Positions 1-5,219 of a stretch of DNA of 6,272 nt are shown piece by piece. The notes below the pieces were generated by a model. It was not told the origin of the DNA. It made no database searches and saw only the letters and a program-made list of their open reading frames with translations. Position numbers and translations under genes: made by a program. The stretch's first letter is position 1; every line of letters begins with the position of its first letter. The DNA is from UBA6901 sp035256085 (GTDB lineage: Bacteria > Pseudomonadota > Gammaproteobacteria > Acidiferrobacterales > UBA6901): positions 1 to 6,272 of the forward strand of contig DATEYP010000200.1 in NCBI GenBank assembly GCA_035256085.1. The letters are read 5' to 3'.

Positions 1-708
1 CGGCGAGACAGCCAGCAGCAGGTGGCCGATGTCGTACATCGGGTCGGCCGTGGCCGGGTCGATGCGGAAACCGAGCCGGGAGGCAAACCGCACCACGCGC
101 AGCATGCGCACCGGGTCCTCGCGGAAGCGCGTTGCCGGGTCACCGATCATGCGCATCAGTCCGGCCTGGAGGTCGGCGACGCCGCCCACGTAGTCCTTCA
201 CCGTGAAGTCACTGATGTCGTAGTACAGGGCATTGACCGTGATGTCGCGCCGCACCGCGTCTTCATCCTGGCTGCCGAACACGTTGTCGGACAGCAGCCG
301 TCCGGTCTCGTCCACGTCGTCGTCGGACTCGCCCTCTTCCTTGCCGGTGTGCGGCGGCCGCTCCTGCGCGTCCTGCGCGCGCGGCACTGACACATCCTTG
401 TGCGGCGCGGCGCGGAAGGTCGCGACTTCGATAATGTCCTGCCCGTAACGGATATGCGCCAGGCGGAAGCGCCGGCCGATCAGGCGCGCATTGCGGAACA
501 GTTCCTTGATCTGCTCCGGGCGCGCGTTGGTGACGACGTCGAAATCCTTGGGTTCGCGCCCGAGCATCAGATCGCGCACGCAACCACCCACGAGAAAACT
601 CGCGTAACCGGCGTCTTTCAGGCGATACAGGACTTTAAGCGCGCTGTCGCTGATGAGAGTGCGGGAGATGGTGTGCTCCGCGCGGGGAATGACCAAAGGC
701 TTAGTGAT
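1..708 (-). CDS. pcnB: Poly(A) polymerase I, N-terminal part (runs off the left edge)
   Basis: This enzyme adds poly(A) tails to the 3' ends of RNAs and so promotes their decay by exonucleases in the cytoplasm. About 236 codons are visible, roughly half of the usual length of about 450. Counting from the AUC at 708-706, the class II nucleotidyltransferase signature GGCVRDLMLG is at residues 41-50, the catalytic DFD at 55-57, RRDITVNALYYD at 153-164, and the REDPVRMLR motif at 196-204. VIPRAEHTISR near the start and DNVFGSQDED match PcnB rather than CCA-adding enzymes. The frame is open from an in-frame TAA at 732-730 to base 1. It contains no ATG or GTG before the active-site motif, so initiation must be non-canonical. 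AUC is preferred because AGGG lies 8 nt upstream. TTG at 696-694 and ATT at 690-688 are alternatives without a well-spaced ribosome site. An acidic insert (EEGESDDDVDE) at about residues 123-133 interrupts the region between the catalytic motifs. Confidence 0.93.
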   Translation of the reverse strand, partial: MTKPLVIPRAEHTISRTLISDSALKVLYRLKDAGYASFLVGGCVRDLMLGREPKDFDVVTNARPEQIKELFRNARLIGRRFRLAHIRYGQDIIEVATFRAAPHKDVSVPRAQDAQERPPHTGKEEGESDDDVDETGRLLSDNVFGSQDEDAVRRDITVNALYYDISDFTVKDYVGGVADLQAGLMRMIGDPATRFREDPVRMLRVVRFASRLGFRIDPATADPMYDIGHLLLAVSP

Positions 709-720
709 GGCGGGTACCCT
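709..720 (-). promoter_or_regulatory. Ribosome site that places the pcnB start at AUC
   Basis: On the minus strand AGGG (720-717) is followed by 8 nt (TACCCGCC) and then ATC at 708-706. This is the only purine-rich element with normal spacing to any candidate initiation codon between the upstream in-frame stop (732-730) and conserved PcnB sequence. The distance from AGGG to TTG is 20 nt and to ATT is 26 nt. The assignment rests on spacing alone. Confidence 0.5.
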
Positions 721-752
721 GCTGTCCTGTTATGGCAAGATTCTTGTTTGCG

Positions 753-780
753 TTGTGAAATAAAACCGTGCCGGTATAAT
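753..780 (+). promoter_or_regulatory. Sigma-70-type promoter of the tRNA-Glu gene
   Basis: TTGTGA (753-758, 4 of 6 matches to the -35 consensus), a 16-nt spacer and a perfect TATAAT (775-780). Transcription would start near 787, about 50 nt before the mature tRNA 5' end, leaving a leader for RNase P to remove. A perfect -10 is typical of stable-RNA promoters. Confidence 0.7.
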
Positions 781-806
781 ACCATTTCTTCGCAGGTCGG
801 CGGCAA
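776..806 (-). promoter_or_regulatory. Candidate pcnB promoter overlapping the tRNA -10 on the other strand
   Basis: On the minus strand TATTAT (781-776) matches the -10 consensus at 5 of 6 positions. It reads across the same bases as the plus-strand TATAAT because GGTATAATACC (773-783) is symmetric apart from its central base. A possible -35, TTGCCG (806-801), lies 19 nt upstream, which is longer than ideal. A start near 769 would give pcnB a leader of about 60 nt. The site lies in the right place, but the -35 is weak. Confidence 0.4.
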
Positions 807-837
807 AAAAGGCTTGCGGAACAGTGCGTTTTGCCCT

Positions 838-913
838 GCTCCCTTCGTCTAGCGGCCTAGGACATCGCCCTCTCACGGCGAGAACAGGGGTTCGAAACCC
901 CTAGGGAGCGCCA
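838..913 (+). tRNA. tRNA-Glu, anticodon CTC, CCA end encoded
   Basis: The full cloverleaf is visible. Acceptor strands are GCTCCCT (838-844) and AGGGAGC (903-909), with discriminator G910 and encoded CCA (911-913). The anticodon stem TCGCC/GGCGA (865-869/877-881) encloses loop CTCTCAC (870-876), giving anticodon CTC at 872-874, which reads GAG codons. The T arm is AGGGG, loop TTCGAAA, CCCCT (886-902). The D arm and TTCGTCTAG context resemble the Escherichia coli tRNA-Glu closely; that gene has TTC as anticodon. The gene stands alone in this window, with a strong promoter upstream and no rRNA genes adjacent. The identity is secure because the whole body, not just the anticodon, is of the Glu type. 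Confidence 0.96.
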
Positions 914-1020
914 TTTCCCCTTGATTGGCGCCAGCTTGAAACCGGCCGGACCAGATCTCATCTTTTCAGTAACGTTCAGCGCGAACCAACCCGCAACACC
1001 TCCAGATTTGAGTCGAAGCC
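914..1020. other. Spacer between tRNA-Glu and the cnoX-like gene
   Basis: I find no gene in these 107 bases. GCGCCA at the tRNA 3' end (908-913) can pair with TGGCGC (926-931), a 6-bp stem with a 12-nt loop and no T run, so it is at best a weak terminator. Possible -35-like TTGATT (921-926) and TTGAAA have no convincing -10 partner. The promoter of the downstream gene cannot be placed with confidence, and read-through from the tRNA promoter is possible. Confidence 0.5.
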
Positions 1021-1875
1021 ATGAGCACTTCGCCCCACATCGCCGACGTTACCCAGCAGACCTTTGAGTCCCTGGTGCTCGCCAAGTCCCGGGAAATCCC
1101 GGTGCTGGCGGACTTCTGGGCGGCCTGGTGCGGACCCTGCAAGCAACTCATGCCGGTGCTCGCCAAGCTGGCGGACGAATACGCTGGCAAGTTCTTTCTC
1201 GCCAAGATCAACAGCGATACCGAACAGCCACTGGCCGCGCGCTACGGCGTGAAAAGCCTGCCGACCGTGAAGCTCTTCCGGAACGGTCAGGTGGTGGAGG
1301 AATTCATGGGCGCGCAACCGGAGAAGACCATCCGCGCCCTGCTCGACCGGCATATTCCGCGCGAGTCCGACACGCTGGTCGACAACGCCCTGCAAGCGCT
1401 GCGCACCGGCCAGGCGCTGGTCATCCTGCAGCAAGCCGTCAAAACCGATCCCGGCAACGACCGCGCCAAGCTGGAGCTCGCTCGCCTGCATGCCTATCTC
1501 GGTCATGCCGCTGAGGCCGAAACCACGCTCGCTGCATTATCTGTTGAAGCGCGGGAATCTTCCGATGCCGTTGGCCTCAAGGCACAGCTTGAATTCGTGC
1601 ACATCGTTGCCAATGCGCGTCCACCCGATGCATTGCTGGCGGCCATCGCCGCCAACGCCAGGGACAGTGCCGCGCGTTTTGAGCTGGCCGCGCACCTGGT
1701 GCTGCGCCAGCAACACGAAGCCGCGCTCGATCAGCTGCTCGAAATCGTGCGCACCGACCGCAAGTTCCGCGACGATGCCGGCCGCAAGGCCATGGTGTCG
1801 ATTTTCAACCTGCTCGGCGGCAGCGGTGACATCGTCAGGCAATTCCGTACGAAATTGTCGATGGCGCTGAATTAA
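1021..1875 (+). CDS. cnoX: Thioredoxin-TPR chaperedoxin, CnoX/YbbN family
   Basis: The 284-residue protein has the same architecture and about the same length as E. coli CnoX (YbbN), a cytoplasmic holdase that protects clients during oxidative stress and passes them to GroEL. Residues 1-112 form a thioredoxin domain: FWAAWCGPCK at 32-41 gives the redox pair C37/C40, and SLPT at 79-82 carries the cis-proline P81. Residues from about 118 to 284 are helical TPR-like repeats, ending in the family's typical FNLLGGSGDIVRQFRTKL tail. The ATG at 1021 puts the thioredoxin fold at its usual distance from the N-terminus. There is no strong Shine-Dalgarno sequence, only GAG about 8 nt upstream. No signal peptide is present. 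Unlike the E. coli protein, which lacks the first cysteine of the motif, this one keeps a full CxxC and should be able to do thiol-disulfide exchange. It converges on the DUF1501 gene with a 55-nt gap. The family call is firm; the chaperone activity is inferred. Confidence 0.9.
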   Translation: MSTSPHIADVTQQTFESLVLAKSREIPVLADFWAAWCGPCKQLMPVLAKLADEYAGKFFLAKINSDTEQPLAARYGVKSLPTVKLFRNGQVVEEFMGAQPEKTIRALLDRHIPRESDTLVDNALQALRTGQALVILQQAVKTDPGNDRAKLELARLHAYLGHAAEAETTLAALSVEARESSDAVGLKAQLEFVHIVANARPPDALLAAIAANARDSAARFELAAHLVLRQQHEAALDQLLEIVRTDRKFRDDAGRKAMVSIFNLLGGSGDIVRQFRTKLSMALN

Positions 1876-1913
1876 GTGGCCCGGCCTATCGCGGGCACAG
1901 GGGATAATAATCT

Positions 1914-1935
1914 GGTGCGCAGGGCGCACCCTACA
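1914..1935 (-). repeat. Short palindromic repeat, copy 1 (hairpin over a stop codon)
   Basis: GGTGCGC (1914-1920) and GCGCACC (1924-1930) form a perfect 7-bp stem with a 3-nt loop. Read on the minus strand the unit begins TGTAGGGTGCGC, has loop CCT and ends GCGCACC. It shares the TGTAGGGTG start and CCT loop with the hairpin at 5087-5114. It fills the gap between convergent cnoX and DUF1501 genes, and its TAG (1933-1931) is the DUF1501 stop codon. It may act as a transcription barrier, but there is no T run. Confidence 0.7.
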
Positions 1936-3091
1936 CCCGCAATACCGCCAGCGGCGCAAACTTTCCTCCAAACAGGCTGCGCGCCGGTAGACCCCACCAG
2001 CGCTCCGCCGCGACCGCATACAGCTGGCGGAAATCCACGGCATACCGCAGGTTGCCGCTCTCAAGCTGCGTCAATGCCGGTCGCTCGCCATACAGGCCGC
2101 CCTGCACACGTCCACCCAGCAGGAAGTGCGCGTTGGCCGTGCCGTGATCGGTGCCGCCACTGCCGTTCTCCTGCGGACGCCGTCCGAATTCGGCGTAGGT
2201 CATGACCAGCGTCGTGTCCCAGCGGTTGAGTTCCTGCATGGCCGATTTGAAGGCTGCGAGCCCCTCGGCCAGCTCAGAGAGCAGGCGTGCATGCACATTC
2301 AACTGGTTGCTGTGCGTATCAAAGCCGTTGTGGGAAAGCTTGATCACCGCCACGCCGGCATTCGCCGCCACCACCTGTGCAGCAGTCTTGATGTTGTTGC
2401 CGAAGCCATTCTTCGGGAAGGCGGTGCGGAAGCTGTGCCCACTCTTCAGGCCACTCGCCGCCTGACGGATGTCACCCTCGACTTTCAGCAGGTGTGCGAG
2501 CGCCGGGTTGCGGCTTTGCCCGCCGCCTGCCTGCATCTGCTTCGCCTGACGCAGAAACTGTTCGGTATTGGCGAGTGCAATGGCACGCGTACTGCCGCCG
2601 GCCAGCGGACCGAGCTCGGATGAGCCGACCACCACGCCATCGGCGGCGAACGGGCGCGGCGGCGGATTCCGTCCGAACACCTGGCTCAGCCAGCCCTGTT
2701 CCAGATAATCGTCACTGTCCGAGGCGGTGTCCCAGATTTCGATGGAGCGGAAATGCGACAGATTCGGTTTTGGGTAACCGATACCCTGCACAATGGCCAA
2801 CTCTTGCGCCTGCCAGAGCGGCCACAGCGGCTTGAGCGCGGGATGCAGGCCGGTCGCTGTGTCCAGCTGCACGACCTGATCGCGCGCGATACCGAGGCGC
2901 GGACGCAAGCGATAGTAACTGGTATCGGCATACGGAATCACACTGTTGAGGCCGTCGTTACCGCCCTTGAGTTCGACCAGCACCAGCAGTCGGCGATAGT
3001 CAGCGGCCGGCGCGGCCGCGAACGCCAGTTGTGCATTCCACGGAATGAGCGCACCGGCGCCGATGAGGCGCAGGAAATCACGGCGAAGCAT
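1931..3091 (-). CDS. DUF1501 family protein with Tat-type signal
   Basis: The 386-residue protein belongs to the DUF1501 family, whose fold is related to the alkaline phosphatase/sulfatase superfamily but whose substrate is unknown. The N-terminus RRDFLRL (residues 3-9) followed by a hydrophobic stretch to about residue 27 is a twin-arginine export signal, so the protein is probably folded in the cytoplasm and exported. Family motifs are VELKGGNDGLN (39-49), NLSHFRS (110-116), HNGFDTHSNQ (254-263), AEFGRRPQENG (300-310) and GGTDHGTANAHF (312-323). These histidine- and aspartate-rich motifs are candidate metal or active-site residues. The ATG is fixed by GGAGG 6 nt upstream. It is the second gene of an operon, starting 11 nt after the DUF1800 stop. 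Its stop TAG lies inside a palindromic repeat. The family call is firm; the molecular function is unknown. Confidence 0.92.
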   Translation of the reverse strand: MLRRDFLRLIGAGALIPWNAQLAFAAAPAADYRRLLVLVELKGGNDGLNSVIPYADTSYYRLRPRLGIARDQVVQLDTATGLHPALKPLWPLWQAQELAIVQGIGYPKPNLSHFRSIEIWDTASDSDDYLEQGWLSQVFGRNPPPRPFAADGVVVGSSELGPLAGGSTRAIALANTEQFLRQAKQMQAGGGQSRNPALAHLLKVEGDIRQAASGLKSGHSFRTAFPKNGFGNNIKTAAQVVAANAGVAVIKLSHNGFDTHSNQLNVHARLLSELAEGLAAFKSAMQELNRWDTTLVMTYAEFGRRPQENGSGGTDHGTANAHFLLGGRVQGGLYGERPALTQLESGNLRYAVDFRQLYAVAAERWWGLPARSLFGGKFAPLAVLRV

Positions 3092-3102
3092 CAGTCACCT
3101 CC
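3092..3102 (-). promoter_or_regulatory. Strong Shine-Dalgarno sequence in the DUF1800-DUF1501 junction
   Basis: The minus-strand junction reads TGA (DUF1800 stop, 3105-3103), then GGAGGTGACTG, then ATG (3091-3089). GGAGG is 6 nt from the start and begins immediately after the stop codon. A ribosome finishing DUF1800 would sit over this site, so translational coupling and co-expression are likely. Confidence 0.85.
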
Positions 3103-4551
3103 TCACTTCAACTGATAGACCGGGTCGAGCACCAGTGCGCTCAGGAATGAAAGATTATCGGTGCTCGCCGGCGGGGTTTCTTGTGGTGCAGTGGCCAACA
3201 CGAGTCGCGTGACCTGTTGTCGCGCGGCGCTGCCGTTGGCACCGAACTGGCTGAACCAGTGCGCGCCGTTAAAAAGATAATCCGGCTGCATGCGCAAGGC
3301 CATGCGTTGCGGGCGCTTGCCACCGCGCCCGGCCATGCCGTCATCGGAAGCCGCCGGCATTTCCTCGGCGCGAAACAGGCGCGCCAGCAACTGGCGGCGC
3401 CCGAGCAACGTGGCGCTGTTGATCCAGGCCTCACCGCCCGGCCAGCCCTTGACGTTGGGCGGACCGAACACGTCCTGCCCGAGATTGCGCGCGGCCAGCG
3501 CCACCGGCCGCAGATCCGCCGGGTGAATCTCGAACAGGCGCAGCGTGCCGACGACAAGCTCTACGGGTGATTTGATCAGCACCGCTCGATTCTGCGGAGC
3601 AAAAAACGAGTCCGAGGTGAGCAGCGCGCGCATCAGTGCCCGGGTGTTGTAGCGGCTGTCGCGAAACACGCCAGCGAGGCGCTTGACCTCCGTGGCATCC
3701 GCTACCGGTGAAATGAATTCGCGCCACAACTTGCCGGTCACAAACTCGGCGGTCGCCGGCTGCGCCAGCAGAATGTCCAGCACTTCATCGCCATTGAAGT
3801 TGCCGCGCCGCCCGAGCACGGTCTTCTCTCCGGAATCGTGCAACCTGCGGTAGAAGCGGTATTCACCGGTTTTGCGGTCGAGGCTCCAGCCGGTAAAGGC
3901 GCGCGCCGCCTCCTTGATGTCCTGTTCGCTGTATTGACCCTCACCGAGCGTGAACAGCTCCATCACCTCGCGCGCAAAGTTCTCGTTCGGACTGCCCTTC
4001 TTGTTCGAGACATTGTCGAGGTACACGACCATTGCCGGGTCCCTGGCCACCGCGTGCAGCAGTTCGCCAAAATTGCCAAGCGCATACCGGCGCAACAACT
4101 GGTTCTGGCGCGCCATGAGCACCGGCGACTTGACCTTCTGCTGGCTGGAGACGAAATGGTTGTGCCAGAACAACGTCATCTTCTCGGTCAGTGGCGAATC
4201 GGTCTCGAGCATCTCCCGGTACCACCAGGCGCGCAGTTCCAGACTCTTTTCGATCTGCTCGCGCAGGAACGCCTTGCGTTCCGCTTCCGGGGCGTTCTTG
4301 AGTTTGCGCAGGCGCTCGCGCGGCACGAATTCGAGCGCCGAATCCGGTAGCGGCGTGCGCGCCTCGGTATGCACTCCGGCCAGCAACCGGTCGGCCGCCG
4401 CGTCCCGGGTCAAGGCCGCATATTTCTGGATCTCGCTCCCGGTGGGCGCAAAACCGGTGCGGGTGAGAAGATGGCGCGCGTCGTCATAGCCCATGCCCGC
4501 GGCAAAAACCGGTATGGGCAGCAGGAACAGGACAGTCAGCAGTGCACGCAT
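3103..4551 (-). CDS. DUF1800 family exported protein
   Basis: The 482-residue protein belongs to the DUF1800 family, which is predicted to be exported and is commonly encoded beside DUF1501 genes; its biochemical role is unknown. The N-terminus MRALLTVLFLLPIPVFA is a Sec-type signal peptide with likely cleavage after A17 (VFA). Family motifs follow in order: DARHLLTRTGF (23-33), LTEKMTLFWHNHFV (121-134), DPAMVVYLDN (171-180), PNENFARE (188-195), MELFTLG (197-203) and AARAFTGW (215-222). The C-terminal half contains KGWPGGEAWINS. FWHNHF and the PNENFARE/MELFTLG block carry conserved His, Asn and Glu residues that could bind metal or substrate. I use the ATG at 4551-4549; a TTG at 4563-4561 would add four residues (MPLA) before the signal peptide. 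Neither has a good ribosome site. It is the first gene of the operon with DUF1501. Confidence 0.92.
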   Translation of the reverse strand: MRALLTVLFLLPIPVFAAGMGYDDARHLLTRTGFAPTGSEIQKYAALTRDAAADRLLAGVHTEARTPLPDSALEFVPRERLRKLKNAPEAERKAFLREQIEKSLELRAWWYREMLETDSPLTEKMTLFWHNHFVSSQQKVKSPVLMARQNQLLRRYALGNFGELLHAVARDPAMVVYLDNVSNKKGSPNENFAREVMELFTLGEGQYSEQDIKEAARAFTGWSLDRKTGEYRFYRRLHDSGEKTVLGRRGNFNGDEVLDILLAQPATAEFVTGKLWREFISPVADATEVKRLAGVFRDSRYNTRALMRALLTSDSFFAPQNRAVLIKSPVELVVGTLRLFEIHPADLRPVALAARNLGQDVFGPPNVKGWPGGEAWINSATLLGRRQLLARLFRAEEMPAASDDGMAGRGGKRPQRMALRMQPDYLFNGAHWFSQFGANGSAARQQVTRLVLATAPQETPPASTDNLSFLSALVLDPVYQLK

Positions 4552-4584
4552 CGCGAGGGGCAATCCGCAGGGTCTGTTCCTACT

Positions 4585-4612
4585 AACGTATTACCGGCCC
4601 GGGCGTTGACAA
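4585..4612 (-). promoter_or_regulatory. Candidate promoter of the DUF1800-DUF1501 operon
   Basis: On the minus strand TTGTCA (4612-4607, 5 of 6 matches), a 16-nt spacer and TACGTT (4590-4585, 3 of 6 but with the important first two T, A and the last T). A start near 4578 would give a leader of about 27 nt to the ATG. The -35 lies within a 6-bp inverted repeat CCGGCC/GGCCGG (4594-4599/4613-4618). The -10 is weak, so this is tentative. Confidence 0.3.
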
Positions 4613-4637
4613 GGCCGGCAGATAAAGTCTTTGTGTT

Positions 4638-4666
4638 TTGATCCGTCCCGGACGCTATGCTAGGTT
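4638..4666 (+). promoter_or_regulatory. Candidate promoter of the cupredoxin gene
   Basis: TTGATC (4638-4643), a 17-nt spacer and TAGGTT (4661-4666) directly preceded by TGC, the extended -10 arrangement. The predicted start is near 4673, about 35 nt before the ATG. A perfect TTGACA further upstream (4606-4611) has no -10 at a suitable distance. The hexamers are weak. Confidence 0.35.
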
Positions 4667-4707
4667 AATCGGGAACGCCGCGATTCCTTAACTCAAGGAG
4701 AACAGTC

Positions 4708-5073
4708 ATGCTGCGACAGATGCTCCTTATACTGTTGGCGACCCTCTGCGCCACTGCCCTTGCCGCCGAACCACAGGTGATTGAAGTGAAACTCGAAAGT
4801 TATGCCATCAAACCGGATAAAATCACAGTCAAGGTCGGCCAGCCGGTTACCCTCAAAGTCAGGAACAAGGCGACCTTCATCCCGCACAACCTGGTCATCA
4901 AGGCACCGGATGCCGGCATCGACGTGAAGCTCGACCTCTCCGCCGGCAAGAGTGGCGAAGTGAGCTTTACCCCTACCAAGACCGGCAGCTACGAAATGGT
5001 TTGCGACAAGGCGCCGCCGATCGGCAAGAGCCACAAGGAAAAGGGTATGCACGGCATACTGCTGGTGGAGTAA
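4708..5073 (+). CDS. Small exported cupredoxin (type 1 copper protein-like)
   Basis: A 121-residue precursor: the signal peptide covers residues 1 to about 20 (hydrophobic core MLLILLATLCATALA), leaving a periplasmic domain of about 100 residues of the plastocyanin/azurin class, which carry electrons or bind copper. The beta-sandwich pattern is visible (KLESYAIKPDKITVKVGQPVTLKVRNK). Likely copper ligands are H60 in IPHNLVI, C99 in MVCDK, H109 in KSHKEKG and M114 in GMHG. The Cys-to-His gap is nine residues, longer than the two to four in classical plastocyanin or azurin, with the His-x4-Met end as in plastocyanin. AAGGAG (4695-4700) 7 nt upstream of the ATG is a strong ribosome site. It is transcribed divergently from the DUF1800/DUF1501 operon, so co-regulation is possible but not shown. 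The fold is well supported; the redox partner is unknown. Confidence 0.87.
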   Translation: MLRQMLLILLATLCATALAAEPQVIEVKLESYAIKPDKITVKVGQPVTLKVRNKATFIPHNLVIKAPDAGIDVKLDLSAGKSGEVSFTPTKTGSYEMVCDKAPPIGKSHKEKGMHGILLVE

Positions 5074-5086
5074 CGCTCCCCTTATT

Positions 5087-5114
5087 TGTAGGGTGGGGCC
5101 CTGCCCCACCCTAC
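5087..5114 (+). repeat. Short palindromic repeat, copy 2 (12-bp hairpin)
   Basis: GTAGGGTGGGGC (5088-5099) and GCCCCACCCTAC (5103-5114) form a perfect 12-bp stem with loop CCT. The TGTAGGGTG start and CCT loop match the repeat near 1914-1935, which lies in the opposite orientation. It begins 13 nt after the cupredoxin stop codon and may stop transcription between the two convergent genes, although no T run follows. Confidence 0.75.
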
Positions 5115-5153
5115 GGAATGCGAACTATTTGGCGGTCTGATCAGTAGGCGCAA

Positions 5154-5179
5154 CACCCTCCCCCTTGAAGAGGAGGGTG
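5154..5179. terminator. Candidate hairpin between convergent genes
   Basis: CACCCTCC (5154-5161) and GGAGGGTG (5172-5179) form a perfect 8-bp stem with a 10-nt loop. It lies between the cupredoxin gene on the plus strand and the propeller gene on the minus strand, downstream of both. No T run is present on either side, so it may rather stabilise mRNA 3' ends or be a further dispersed repeat. The remaining bases to 5219 show nothing recognisable. Confidence 0.45.
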
Positions 5180-5219
5180 CCTGCAAGACCAGAAGATCCG
5201 TTAAATTCGAAGTACTGCA

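Noticed and set aside
400..852. A 150-codon open frame on the plus strand through pcnB and the tRNA promoter
   Set aside because: It runs antisense to the well-conserved pcnB frame, has no recognisable domain and ends inside the tRNA gene, so it is a GC-driven shadow.
903..931. Possible phage or island attachment site at the 3' end of tRNA-Glu
   Set aside because: No direct repeat of the tRNA end occurs in the window and no integrase is present; the nearby GCGCCA/TGGCGC match is inverted and short.
976..1506. A 176-codon minus-strand frame antisense to cnoX
   Set aside because: The plus strand encodes an unmistakable thioredoxin domain there; the antisense product shows no family features.
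1876..1898. Hairpin GTGGCCCG/CGGGCAC just after the cnoX stop as a terminator
   Set aside because: The stem has a bulged G and no T run follows; it may be chance in GC-rich sequence.
4549..4563. TTG start for DUF1800 four codons upstream of the ATG
   Set aside because: The ATG directly opens a typical signal peptide; the TTG has its only purine stretch (GCGGA) directly adjacent, too close to act as a ribosome site.
4606..4634. Consensus TTGACA as -35 of the cupredoxin promoter
   Set aside because: At 16 to 18 nt downstream there are only TCTTTG, CTTTGT or TTTGTG, none resembling a -10.
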